Assembly (NCBI GenBank): GCA_964636125.1
Contig: CAZWPX010000008.1
Location: 1-64,000, forward strand
Length of the DNA stretch: 64,000 nucleotides
Origin: CAJINA01 sp964636125
Lineage (GTDB): Bacteria; Desulfobacterota; Desulfobacteria; Desulfobacterales; CAJINA01
Reading direction: 5' to 3'
Shown: positions 27,977 through 36,269 of the stretch, in pieces
How the letters are laid out: every line of letters begins with the position of its first letter
Position numbering within the stretch: the first letter of the stretch is position 1
The notes under the pieces: generated by a model
What the model was told of the DNA's origin: nothing
What the model saw: only the letters and a program-made list of their open reading frames with translations
Databases searched by the model: none
Position numbers and translations under genes: made by a program

Positions 27977-28136
27977 GGGTTCGCGCAAAAAGAAAATCGC
28001 AAATTTTCAGGGTTCAAGCGCTCAATCAGCAAGGCGCAAAAATTAAGAAATATCGGGCATATTTCGTATTTTTGCAACGCCGCTGATTGAGATGGTTGGG
28101 CTTTGAAAATGTGAAGTTATTTTTGCGCGAGCCCTT
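27977..28136. repeat. Palindromic MITE-like element, family C (copy 1)
   Basis: A 160-base element with ends GGGTTCGCGCAAAAA and TTTTTGCGCGAGCCC, and inner arms GCTCAATCAGC and GCTGATTGAG around a centre with ATATCGGGCATATTTCG. A near-identical copy in inverted orientation lies at 38944-39104. Confidence 0.88.
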
Positions 28137-28168
28137 AATAAGCGTGCTCCGAAACGGGGCTGCCTGAA

Positions 28169-29521
28169 TTACACCAGGATACCAAGTTCATTTATTTTGG
28201 CGGCCAGGGTGTTGCGGTGAATCCCCAGGATTCTGGCAGCCGCCCCCCGCCGACCGTCCACGGTCCCGAGGATTGTCTTGATATGCCGCCTCTCAAAACC
28301 TGACACCGCATCTTTGAGCTTCAGCGTGCGCGGCTGATGGTTTATTTTTTGAAGCGGAAGAACATCCTCGTAACGAATCACATCACCCCTGGAAATAATA
28401 AACAGGCGCTCAACATAGTTTTCAAGTTCCCTTACATTGCCCGGCCAGTCGTATGTGGTCAGAACCCTGAGGGCTTTTTTTGAAAAGGACTTTAACCCTG
28501 TCCCGTTGCTTTTTCCATTCGCGCTTAAAAAGTGGCTCAGCAACTCAGGAATATCCGCCTTCCTTTCCCGAAGAGGAGGCAGCTCTATGGGGAAGACATT
28601 CAGGCGATAATACAGATCCTCCCTGAATTTGCCCTTTGACACCAGCCGCAGCAGGTCCTTATTAGAGGCCGCAATGAATTTGATATCGACATTGACTACC
28701 CGGTCACTGCCAACTTTTTCGTACTCTTTCTCCTGCAGCACCCGCAAGAGCCGGGCCTGCATGCTGATATCCAGCGAATCGATATCGTCCAGAAACAGTG
28801 TGCCGGAATCGGCAATTTCCAGTTTGCCGCTGCGACTCTCCAGCGCGCCTGTAAAAGCCCCCCGGGAGTAACCGAATAGTTCGCTTTCCATCAGGGTTAC
28901 CGGGATGGCCGCACAATTGACCACCACAAAAGGTTGCGCCGTTCTCAGACTCCGATTGTGAATTGCCCGGGCCACCAGTTCCTTGCCGGTGCCGCTCTCG
29001 CCCTGGATCAAAATCGCGCCCGGGCTTTTGGCCAGGGCGACTTTGGATATCAAGCTGAAGATCGCTTTCATCACCTCGGATTGCCCCACCATCGCTTCAA
29101 ACGGCTGGAACCGTTCCAACTCATCGCGCAGGTAAACAATCTCTTTGTGAAGTTTTTTTCTCTCAAGCGCCTTTTGGACAACATTGAGCAATTCATCTAC
29201 TTCAAATGGCTTGGTGATATAATCAAAAGCACCACGCTTCATAGCACTTACGGCTGAAGCGATCTCCTTAAGGGCCGATACCATAATGATCTCTGTGGCC
29301 GGCTCAATTTCCTTAAGCTGTTTTAATAGATCCAGCCCGTCCAGGTCCGGGAGCAGAATATCCAGCAGTACCAGATCCACCCGCTTTTGGTTAAAAATGT
29401 CGCAGGCCATTTTTCCATTTTCAGCGAAATAGAGCCGGTAGTATTCCTTCAAAACCATCTTAAAGGATTGCCGGACACCGGGTTCATCGTCCACAATCAG
29501 GATCGTCGATTTCTTAATCAT
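28169..29521 (-). CDS. Sigma54-dependent response regulator (NtrC family)
   Basis: A 450-residue regulator. The receiver domain (about 5-118) has the acidic DDE and phospho-acceptor Asp in LVLLDILLP. The AAA+ domain (about 145-315) has Walker A GESGTGKE, the sigma54-contact loop GAFTGA, and LFLDDIDS in Walker B. A Fis-type helix-turn-helix forms the C-terminus (about 408-448, AARILGIHRNTLAAKI). The start at 29521 is where receiver homology begins. It is divergent from the histidine kinase gene at 29953 and probably its partner. Confidence 0.92.
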   Translation of the reverse strand: MIKKSTILIVDDEPGVRQSFKMVLKEYYRLYFAENGKMACDIFNQKRVDLVLLDILLPDLDGLDLLKQLKEIEPATEIIMVSALKEIASAVSAMKRGAFDYITKPFEVDELLNVVQKALERKKLHKEIVYLRDELERFQPFEAMVGQSEVMKAIFSLISKVALAKSPGAILIQGESGTGKELVARAIHNRSLRTAQPFVVVNCAAIPVTLMESELFGYSRGAFTGALESRSGKLEIADSGTLFLDDIDSLDISMQARLLRVLQEKEYEKVGSDRVVNVDIKFIAASNKDLLRLVSKGKFREDLYYRLNVFPIELPPLRERKADIPELLSHFLSANGKSNGTGLKSFSKKALRVLTTYDWPGNVRELENYVERLFIISRGDVIRYEDVLPLQKINHQPRTLKLKDAVSGFERRHIKTILGTVDGRRGAAARILGIHRNTLAAKINELGILV

Positions 29522-29952
29522 GTACAGGTCCTTTCTTTGATTTCCAGGCCCCGGCCCACAGCTTAAGACACCCCCCCAAAATGCTTCTTTTGATTCAAGC
29601 AACACGGTTTTGACAAATTTTTTTAACAATGGCAATATCTAAAATTCTAAAATTTTGCGCTTTAAAGGCCTCGAAAAAATCTGTGCCCAATTAACTGTGC
29701 AAGCCTGCACAGATTCTTGTGCATGAATTGGAATGTCTTCGAAGGTAATGCCAGGGGTCTGCCCGGTTGCAACGACCACCCCTGCAACGCAAACCTGAAT
29801 TTTTACTTATCAATAACCTGTAATTATGGCGGATAATTCCACACGACCAGATCAATGTCCGGATATGGCCAAACTGTGTCGGCGTTTACGCCTTGCTGGC
29901 ATATAAATTGAATCAGCTATCTGGTTGCCGGCTATCTGCAAAGGCATTAAAA
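29522..29952. promoter_or_regulatory. Divergent control region of the kinase/regulator pair
   Basis: This 431-base gap holds TGTGCA-AGCC-TGCACA at 29696-29711, a perfect six-base inverted repeat. It is flanked by further TGTGC words at about 29682 and 29719. Such clustering between divergent regulatory genes suggests an operator. I do not see a clear sigma54 (GG-N10-GC) or sigma70 promoter here. Confidence 0.4.
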
Positions 29953-31938
29953 ATGAAAAAAGAGACCAGTTGTATAAATTCCAAGGCTGTTCTGGGCTAT
30001 GTAAGCACCCATAACCCGGAAGCGGTTCAACTTATGACGGACGACCTGGACCCTGAAATCAACAGGATGGTTAACCCCGAAGCCTATCTCTGCGACCAGA
30101 ACAACTGGATATCCTGTCGTGTCCTGGCAGAGTTGTTTAAGCGTTCCCGAGAGCTGCTGGGAGACCCTCTTACTGCATTTAAAATTGGAAAATTTGCTGT
30201 CCAGAAGTCATTTCTGGGACTGAGTCAACAGATTCTATTAAAGGCATCCCTTTCCACCCGGGAAGCCCTGATTGCCTTTCACGGTATAAACGAACAATGC
30301 AGTCGTAACAAAAAACTGGAAATCATTTCCCTGAAGCATAACGAGGCAGCCATCCGGCTGCACTGGAATGCAGGCATGGGGGCTACCCACGACAATTGTA
30401 TCTACAACCAGGGTATCTTCACGTACATGCCGCAAATCTGGAAGGGGCCCAAGATCAGGCTGCGCGAAGTCTGCTGCTTTTTTGAAGGCGCCAACTTTTG
30501 TGAATACGAACTGGATTGGACCGAGAAGAGCCGTATCTTCGCTTTCTTCGACCGTTTGCTGATTCGCAGCAATACCCACAATGAAATTATTTACGAGCTT
30601 GAAAAAAACCGCCAACAGATCGAACTGAAATATGAGGAAGCCCGGCGGCTGAACAATGAGCTCAATAAAAAGGTCGCGCAATTGGAAGCTATTCAGGAGA
30701 CCGGCAAAGCCATCCTGTCTATTCTTGATCTGGATGAACTGCTCACGGTCATTATGCGCTTGCTCTCTTCCACCTGTAAAATCAACCGGGCCGTCATCCT
30801 GATGATCAATCGCACGGAAGGGGCTTTGGAGTACTGCCATGGGACTGGTTTTGATCCCACCCCTCTGCAGCGAATCAAAGCGTGTAGAATCAGCCTTGAA
30901 AAAAAGGGGCATCTGTTCTCCATCGCCGCGGGTACCCGTAAAGCCCGCTATCTGTCCAAGGTGCAGGAGCCGGACCGGCTCGATAGCGAACTGCTGCTCG
31001 CCCTGGAACACCCGGCCGCTCTTTACATCGCACCGCTGAAGACCGGAGCCCGGGTCATTGGTTTAATTGTCATCGACAATTTTGAAAAAGACGGAATCCC
31101 CAAAGAAACAAGAGACACGCTGGATATTTTTGCTCCCCAGATCGCCATTGCCATAAAGAATGCCAGGCTCTACAGCAAACTCAGTGAACAGATGCAGGCT
31201 CTCAAAAAATCAAACCTGCTCTTGAGCCGTGTTGAAAAATTCTCATTTCTGGGCAACCTGGCCGCCCGCCTGGCCCATGAAATCAAAAACCCAATGACCG
31301 CCATCCGCACATTTATTCAAATGCTGCCTGATAAGTTCGACGATACGGAATTTCGGGGTACCTTTCATAAAATTGCACTGGAAGAGACCGAAAGGGTAAA
31401 CGGATTGATCACGGAACTTCTGGACCTGGTCAATACCGAAGAGTCTCATTTCGAACAAACTGACCTGCATGGGCTTATTGAAAAAATGGTCATGTTGATC
31501 TCGCCCCAGAGCAAAGCCCATAGAATTGAAGTGGCAACCCTTCTCTCCAGAGATATTGGCGAAGTGACGCTTGACGCTAAAAAGATGAAACAGGCCATCT
31601 TGAACCTCCTGACCAACGCCGTAGAAACAACCCCGGACCGCGGCAAAGTGGAGATTCTCACATCGTTGGCCAACCCAGACAACGGCCAACGCGTCGTAGA
31701 AATCGAAATCCGCGACAATGGCCCGGGAATACCTGCTGAAATTGAAGAAAAAATATTCGATCCATACTTTTCAACCAAACATAAAAGCACGCTGCACAAA
31801 GGAACTGGCCTGGGGCTTTTTATCGCCCATCAGAATGTCCAGGCCCACGCAGGCACCCTGGAAATTAACCGCGACTATTTCGGCGGCGCTGCTTTTAGAA
31901 TTTCTATTCCTGAAAACAATGAAAATCGGTGTAATTAA
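29953..31938 (+). CDS. Sensor histidine kinase with GAF domain
   Basis: A 661-residue, apparently cytoplasmic kinase. Residues 1-190 form a domain I cannot name with certainty; it resembles the N-terminal ligand-sensing part seen before some GAF-type kinases (WISCRVLAELFKRSRELLGD and CCFFEGANFCEYEL). A coiled coil (about 205-245), a GAF domain (about 255-410), a HisKA domain with the phospho-acceptor His in ARLAHEIKNPMTAIRTF (about 440) and an ATPase domain with NLLTNAVE, DNGPGIP and GTGLGLFI follow. The last 20 bases overlap the next gene. An ATG 60 bases upstream is also possible. Confidence 0.88.
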   Translation: MKKETSCINSKAVLGYVSTHNPEAVQLMTDDLDPEINRMVNPEAYLCDQNNWISCRVLAELFKRSRELLGDPLTAFKIGKFAVQKSFLGLSQQILLKASLSTREALIAFHGINEQCSRNKKLEIISLKHNEAAIRLHWNAGMGATHDNCIYNQGIFTYMPQIWKGPKIRLREVCCFFEGANFCEYELDWTEKSRIFAFFDRLLIRSNTHNEIIYELEKNRQQIELKYEEARRLNNELNKKVAQLEAIQETGKAILSILDLDELLTVIMRLLSSTCKINRAVILMINRTEGALEYCHGTGFDPTPLQRIKACRISLEKKGHLFSIAAGTRKARYLSKVQEPDRLDSELLLALEHPAALYIAPLKTGARVIGLIVIDNFEKDGIPKETRDTLDIFAPQIAIAIKNARLYSKLSEQMQALKKSNLLLSRVEKFSFLGNLAARLAHEIKNPMTAIRTFIQMLPDKFDDTEFRGTFHKIALEETERVNGLITELLDLVNTEESHFEQTDLHGLIEKMVMLISPQSKAHRIEVATLLSRDIGEVTLDAKKMKQAILNLLTNAVETTPDRGKVEILTSLANPDNGQRVVEIEIRDNGPGIPAEIEEKIFDPYFSTKHKSTLHKGTGLGLFIAHQNVQAHAGTLEINRDYFGGAAFRISIPENNENRCN

Positions 31939-33106
31939 AATCTATCCCGTCCTGGTGCCCCACCCCTTGCGGATAGCTGCCAAAAGGCAGACTGCAGCCA
32001 CCTCCACAAACATCATTATTGAAATCAGTGATTCAAAAAACAGGGTTCGAGGCTTTGGCGAAGGCTGCCTGCCACCGCAGAAACAACTCTTTCTGGAAGA
32101 CTGGATAAAGGCCGCCGCGGCATTTTTATCTTTGGATACATTTCCGTGGAACCTTAACAGCATCTATGAAATCCGGGCGTATGTCGACAGCCTGCCGGTA
32201 TTTTCAAGCCTAAACCCGGTAGTCTGCGCCATAGAAACAGCCCTTCTGGATGTTCTCGGCCGCGGGCAGCAAAAACCCCTGTCAGCTTATTTCCCCAGCC
32301 ACCATTACACTGGATTCATTAATTATGCAGCGTCAATTCCCCTGTGGTTCAGCAGAAAACAGGCCACCACCGTCTGCCGTTCGGCCAGGCAGCTGGGAAT
32401 CAAAAAAATCCGTCTGGCTGTGGGCAACCAGCCCATGCAGAATCTGAACCGCCTGGAAACGGTAACCCGCCTGTATAACAACCGCTGCACCCTCAGTTTA
32501 GACCCCTGCTGCTCCTGGACACCCGAAATCGCCCGGGCTCACATGCCGCTGCTGGAAAGGTTTCCAGTCTGTTCGCTGGAAGACCCGTTGCCGGTCCACA
32601 CAAAAGGGGGGGCGGAACTGGCCGCCAGCCTGAAACCCATGGGCATCAAACTCGTGGCCGGCCAAACAGCCGCAACCATTGAAACAGCCGCAGAAATTGT
32701 CACCGGTGGTATCCACGACCGGATCAGCGTCCAGTTGTCCCGCAGCGGTGGATTTCACCGTTCGCTCAAATTGATCAACTCTCTCCGACAGGCCGGCTTT
32801 GATTATCAAATCGGTTGTCACCCGGTGGAATCCTGCATCCTTTCGGCCGCCGGGCATGTCCTAAATTTACTCTGCCGGGACGCTGTGAACCGTGAAGCCA
32901 TTTACGCCCGGTTCATGCCAAGACCCAAAACCGGACCGGGTATCTCACTGTTCGGACCAGGCGGTGGGGCCGCACCCTCACAGGGAACCGGCCTGGGCGT
33001 AGACGTGAACAGGGAAAGTGTTTCCTGGCTTAAAAAGAATCGCTTTACCGGCAAGCGGACAACGTTGACCATTAAACCGGCGCCCCAGGAACCCTCACAC
33101 CTCTAA
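31919..33106 (+). CDS. Enolase-superfamily protein lacking catalytic residues
   Basis: A 395-residue protein with the capping and barrel layout of the mandelate racemase/muconate lactonizing subfamilies. Two metal ligands can be placed: Asp195 in LSLDPCCSW and Glu221 in LEDPLP. The other catalytic positions are changed. The usual KxK at the end of the second strand reads R-L-A (165-167), the third metal ligand in the AGES-type motif is Gln249 (AGQT), and the second catalytic Lys position before GG is Gln272. Normal dipeptide epimerase or OSBS-type chemistry is therefore unlikely. The start overlaps the kinase stop by 20 bases, so the two are probably co-translated. Confidence 0.75.
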   Translation: MKIGVIKIYPVLVPHPLRIAAKRQTAATSTNIIIEISDSKNRVRGFGEGCLPPQKQLFLEDWIKAAAAFLSLDTFPWNLNSIYEIRAYVDSLPVFSSLNPVVCAIETALLDVLGRGQQKPLSAYFPSHHYTGFINYAASIPLWFSRKQATTVCRSARQLGIKKIRLAVGNQPMQNLNRLETVTRLYNNRCTLSLDPCCSWTPEIARAHMPLLERFPVCSLEDPLPVHTKGGAELAASLKPMGIKLVAGQTAATIETAAEIVTGGIHDRISVQLSRSGGFHRSLKLINSLRQAGFDYQIGCHPVESCILSAAGHVLNLLCRDAVNREAIYARFMPRPKTGPGISLFGPGGGAAPSQGTGLGVDVNRESVSWLKKNRFTGKRTTLTIKPAPQEPSHL

Positions 33107-33192
33107 CCCTGATATTTCAATTGTTTGAAAGCTCTCCCGCCCCACACACTGGTTTCATCCTTGACGTGCCGGTATCCAACCCGATAAAAGCT

Positions 33193-33336
33193 ATGGACTG
33201 TTTCTAAATTGTCTTTTGGCCCAATCTCGGCGTTGGGCGTTCGGTTTCAATCCTCGAAATACTTGAGTATTCCTCCGGTTGAAACCTCGCGGCCGCCTTG
33301 ACCTTGAACCAAAATCCTAATTAAGAAACAGTCCAT
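33193..33336. repeat. Palindromic MITE-like element, family B (copy 2)
   Basis: ATGGACTGTTTCT at the left pairs perfectly with AGAAACAGTCCAT at the right. Inside lie TCTTTTGGCCCAA and TTGAACCAAAATCC arms and a core with AATCCTCGAAATACTTGAG. The layout and the TTTTGG/CCAAAA blocks match the copy at 24916, but the outer ends differ. Confidence 0.7.
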
Positions 33337-33371
33337 GAACTGTTTATTATTTAGCAAAAGGAGGGTTCACC

Positions 33372-33728
33372 GTGCAAAAATTCGTATTCGTTTTAACCCG
33401 TGGCATCGAAGATCCAACCCGTGTGACGCGGTCTTTGCAGCTCGCCAAGGTGGCCAAGGAGCAAGGGCATGAAGTGAGCATATTCATGACGGACGACGCC
33501 GTACCCCTGGCCAGGAAAGGCATGATCGACAATGTGGTGGCTCCCACCGGCGATGAGGCCGCCGGCCACCTTTTTTATCTCATCGATAATGATGTGCCCA
33601 TCTTTCTCTGAATCCCCTGCGCTGAAGCTCGCCAGGTTGGCGAAGCCGATGTATATGAAAAATTCGAGTTTGCCGGGGCCCCCAAACTGTTTGAACTGTG
33701 TGAAGATGCCAAGGTGTTAACCTTTTAA
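33372..33728 (+). CDS. DsrE-like family selenoprotein (in-frame UGA as Sec80)
   Basis: Read through one in-frame TGA (33609-33611), this is a 118-residue DsrE/YchN-type protein. The N-terminal half (VFVLTRGIEDPTRVTRSLQL, AKEQGHEVSIFMTDDAV) and the C-terminal half (GAPKLFELCEDAKVLTF) both fit the family. The TGA falls exactly on the first Cys of the conserved CxxC, giving FL-U-IPCAEAR. A hairpin at 33627-33646 with a GG-containing loop lies at the right distance for a bacterial SECIS. The start is GTG with AGGAGGG seven bases upstream. Family members handle sulfur or act as small redox carriers in the cytoplasm. A nonsense mutation is the alternative, but the intact, in-frame downstream half argues against it. 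Confidence 0.85.
33627..33646 (+). promoter_or_regulatory. SECIS-like hairpin after the UGA
   Basis: GC-U-CGCC and GGCG-A-(A)-GC form a seven-base-pair stem with one bulged A around the loop AGGTT. The loop GG lies about 23 bases after the UGA, within the window typical of bacterial SECIS elements bound by SelB. Confidence 0.75.
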
Positions 33729-33767
33729 CGCGTTTTCAACAATTAACTTTGCTTTATGGAATAATGC

Positions 33768-34265
33768 ATGACTACCGCCAGACTGCAATTTCGAACGTTC
33801 GCGTATGAGGATGCCCTTTTCTGCCACACCATCCGCAACAGGGCTTTTACGGAACTGTTCGCCCGGGAACTGACACAGGCGGAGATTACCGCCTGTGTCG
33901 AGGCCTATGCCCTTTACGACTACATCCGCATGCCCGGGGCCGGAGAATTTTTCATTGCGGAAGAGAGCGGTATTCCCCGGGGCTTTTTCACCTTGAAACA
34001 CCGCACCCGCAAGCAAGCTGAGATACCGCTCATCTACCTGGATCCGGACCACCTGCGCCAGGGTCTCGGGCGTGAATGTATGCGCTGGCTTGAACGTTGG
34101 GTGGCCATGAACTGGCCAGACATTACCCACCTTTTGGTGGATACGGTTATTCCGCGCATCAACGGCCAGTTTTATGAGGCCATGGGCTATACGATCGCCG
34201 GCGAAACGGTCTGTCATTTATCCAGCACGGATTTGAAGGCAACCCGGTTCATTAAAGCAATATAG
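33768..34265 (+). CDS. GNAT family N-acetyltransferase
   Basis: A 165-residue acetyltransferase of the GNAT fold. The acetyl-CoA binding motif A is visible as IYLDPDHLRQGLGRECM (about 91-107), and motif B contains INGQFYEAMGYTIAGE near residue 128. The substrate is not predictable. It starts 39 bases after the DsrE-like gene and may share its transcript. No strong Shine-Dalgarno precedes the ATG. Confidence 0.82.
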   Translation: MTTARLQFRTFAYEDALFCHTIRNRAFTELFARELTQAEITACVEAYALYDYIRMPGAGEFFIAEESGIPRGFFTLKHRTRKQAEIPLIYLDPDHLRQGLGRECMRWLERWVAMNWPDITHLLVDTVIPRINGQFYEAMGYTIAGETVCHLSSTDLKATRFIKAI

Positions 34266-34280
34266 ATACAAAATAATCAC

Positions 34281-34309
34281 TTGACAGATACAATGTAGCG
34301 ATGTTATAG
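34281..34309 (+). promoter_or_regulatory. Sigma70-type promoter of the Phe-rich leader
   Basis: TTGACA (34281-34286) and TTATAG (34304-34309) are separated by 17 bases. Transcription would begin near 34316, about 17 bases before the leader peptide ATG. Confidence 0.6.
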
Positions 34310-34332
34310 CGGTTCACCATAAGGAAACCACT

Positions 34333-34410
34333 ATGACCCCAGACACTCGCAACCATTGCTTTGCCGGACGCTTCTTTTTTAGCTTTAGATGCGTCCACCC
34401 GGTCACGTAG
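34333..34410 (+). CDS. Putative Phe-rich leader peptide
   Basis: A 25-codon open frame with AAGGA seven bases before its ATG. The middle reads RFFFSFR, so four of five consecutive codons are Phe, as in leader peptides of phenylalanine-controlled attenuators. A promoter lies just upstream and a terminator with a competing antiterminator lies downstream. The hairpins begin about 85 bases after the leader stop, further than in classical attenuators, so ribosome-position control is uncertain. Confidence 0.45.
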   Translation: MTPDTRNHCFAGRFFFSFRCVHPVT

Positions 34411-34494
34411 TTCTGTTTCCGTTCGTATTTTCAGGTGCTTAAAAAACAAAAATCCTGATAATTCTCTAAACAGGATATGAATGGATGCGGAAAT

Positions 34495-34573
34495 ACCCGG
34501 GTGGACCTTTCAGGGTCTGCTCGGGTTTATTTTTCAGGCTTGAACCCGAGAAGAGAGCTTCTCGGGTTTTTTA
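34495..34573 (+). terminator. Attenuator-like terminator with alternative pairing
   Basis: AACCCGAGAAG (34543-34553) and CTTCTCGGGTT (34558-34568) form a perfect terminator stem with a following T-run. CTCGGGTT at 34520-34527 can instead pair with AACCCGAG (34543-34550), which would block the terminator. The same CGGGT can also pair back with ACCCG at 34495-34499. Three mutually exclusive pairings are the pattern of an attenuator. Confidence 0.65.
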
Positions 34574-34660
34574 TTTATACCGTTTGCCCCGATACTGGCT
34601 CACAATCTTGGCGGTAACAATGAGTCCGGGAGAATTGGGAAACACCCCGGCATGCGGGTG

Positions 34661-34788
34661 CAAACGCTATTAAAGTTTTCCGCCTTGTTGCTTTCGAGGT
34701 TTTTTAAACAGAGTATCCACGTCGTTGCATTTCCTAAAAGCACTTTAAAAACCTGGGATTTTCAATGGACTCCCTTGATAGCGTTTTG
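34661..34788. repeat. Palindromic element, family D
   Basis: CAAACGCTATTAAAG at the left pairs with CTTGATAGCGTTTTG at the right. Inner blocks GAGGTTTTTTAAA and TTTAAAAACCTGG also pair. No reading frame of note is present. It lies between the attenuator and the ACT-domain gene and may have separated them. Confidence 0.5.
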
Positions 34789-34879
34789 CGGGAAATATAG
34801 AAAGCAAGTTGAAACCGAAAAGATACAGGTAGCTATGGCTGCCCTATTGGCTCACTCTAAAACGCTATAGGAGGAATCG

Positions 34880-35323
34880 ATGAAACTACAACAGTTATCC
34901 GTACCCATTGAAAATGCCCATGGCCGTCTTTTTGACATTACCAACACGCTGGGTGAAGCGGGGATCAACCTGCGGGCCCTTAACCTGGTGGATTCGGGAG
35001 ATTTTGGCATGTTGCGCATCCTGGTCTCCGACATCGTCGGTGCCCGGCAGGTACTGATGCGTGAACAGATGCCGGCCCGGGTCGATCATGTGGTGGCTGT
35101 GCAGATAGAAGACAAACCCGGCCGGTTCGCCGAGCTCCTGAAACTGTTGATGGAAAACGACATCACGGTGAAGTATTCCTATGCGTTTGCCGGCCTGCAT
35201 TCCGGTAAAGCCGTCATGATTTTCAGGTTTGAAGATAACGATAAAGCCATACACGCCTTGAAAGCCGGCAATGCAACCCTCCTGGATCAAAACGCGTTCG
35301 GAATGATTGACTCTCAACCCTGA
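34880..35323 (+). CDS. Tandem ACT-domain protein
   Basis: A 147-residue protein made of two ACT-type regulatory domains (about 1-68 and 70-140). They are marked by ENAHGRLFDITNTLGEAGIN and EDKPGRFAELLKLLMENDI, each with the Gly at the ligand-binding turn. ACT domains usually bind amino acids. Free tandem ACT proteins of this kind are often encoded with phenylacetate-CoA ligase in anaerobes; no such gene is present here. TAGGAGGAATCG before the ATG is a good ribosome-binding site. A truncated dehydrogenase follows directly. Confidence 0.82.
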   Translation: MKLQQLSVPIENAHGRLFDITNTLGEAGINLRALNLVDSGDFGMLRILVSDIVGARQVLMREQMPARVDHVVAVQIEDKPGRFAELLKLLMENDITVKYSYAFAGLHSGKAVMIFRFEDNDKAIHALKAGNATLLDQNAFGMIDSQP

Positions 35324-35330
35324 ACCGTAA

Positions 35331-35780
35331 AGAATCCTGGCGTGGCCGGAAGAGTTTGCCCGGGAAAATGATATCGAACGTGTGGAGATCGACCAGTTGC
35401 TGGAAGTATCCGATGTGGTCAGCCTGCATACACCGCTGATGCCGGAGACAACCGGCCTTATTGATCGAAACGCGCTGAAACGCATGAAAAACAGCGCCCT
35501 GTTGATCAATACCTCCCGGGGGGAGATCATCAACGAGGAGGACCTTTATCAGGCGTTGAGGGCCGGTGAAATCGCCGGTGCGGGCCTGGATGTTTTCGAG
35601 ACCGAACCCCCGACCGAATCGAAGCTTCTGAAGCTTGACAACGTGGTCCTGTCACCGCATACGGCCGCATTTACCACCGAGGCCATGAACAGCATGAACG
35701 AGGAAGTCGTCAAGCAGCTGATCTGCTGGCTCGAAAACAAAACACCGCGGTTTACCGTGAACGCGAAAAAGGCCGCCTGA
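35331..35780 (+). pseudogene. Truncated D-2-hydroxyacid dehydrogenase (C-terminal half)
   Basis: The open frame encodes RILAWPEEFARENDIE and then the family blocks LLEVSDVVSLHTPLMPET, LLINTSRGEIINEEDL, AGAGLDVFETEPP and LSPHTAAFT. This is the end of the NAD-binding domain and the catalytic C-terminus of a 3-phosphoglycerate dehydrogenase-like enzyme. The first 160-170 residues, including GxGxxG, are missing and a stop lies directly upstream. No good start exists; a GTG at 35382 begins mid-domain. It is a 5'-deleted remnant. Confidence 0.82.
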
Positions 35781-35870
35781 ACGACGCTGCCCGATTGCAA
35801 AACCGATCGGAATGCTGATAATATAGAGCATGTTGCCGTAGACACCCCGCAATCTGGAAAGCATAAACCT

Positions 35871-36189
35871 ATGGCGGCCAGCGGCTGGACCTACCGCATG
35901 TTTTATATGCCCGCCGAGCAGCTGCAGGCTGTTGCGGATGGCATGTCACCCCGGCCCGCCGATTTCTCGTTTTTTGAGAAAGGCGTCATCCACGACCGGC
36001 CTGCCGCCCCACACCTATCTCATCCAGACGCGGGTTAAAAAAGCCCTGGAAAATATTGCCGCCGGCCGGCAGATTGCCCGGGCAGCCTGCGAAGTCGGCT
36101 TTACCGACCAGAGCCGTCTCACACGCCACTTCAAGCGGAAAACCGGGTTTACCCCGGGGCAATACCGCAAGATTGTACAAGCTTCCTGA
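35871..36189 (+). pseudogene. Truncated, frameshifted AraC-type regulator
   Basis: One frame from 35871 encodes GWTYRMFYMPAEQLQAVADG and FFEKGVIHD, typical of the cupin-side region of AraC regulators. In a second frame the helix-turn-helix region follows (LPPHTYLIQTRVKKAL, ACEVGFTDQSRLTRHFKRKT). The two parts are joined out of frame near 35995-36005 and the N-terminal sugar-binding half is absent. At least one frameshift and a 5' deletion are needed, so no functional regulator is made. Confidence 0.8.
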
Positions 36190-36232
36190 CAGCAAATTGT
36201 GTATCTCTAAATAGACTATCAACGCAATGCTC

Positions 36233-36257
36233 TGTGGGAGCGGCATCTTGCCGCGAA
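36233..36257 (+). repeat. REP-like hairpin repeat, copy 2
   Basis: Same sequence as at 10406-10430 (TGTGGGAGCGGCATCT, then TGCCGCGAA). It lies immediately upstream of the methyltransferase start, so its hairpin could influence translation of that gene. Confidence 0.75.
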
Positions 36258-36269
36258 AGGTTTATAGGC

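Noticed and set aside
34495..34573. T-box riboswitch reading of the attenuator (GGGTGGACC resembles part of the T-box word)
   Set aside because: The full GGGTGGNACCGCG word and the upstream specifier stems are missing; a Phe-rich leader peptide explains the region better.
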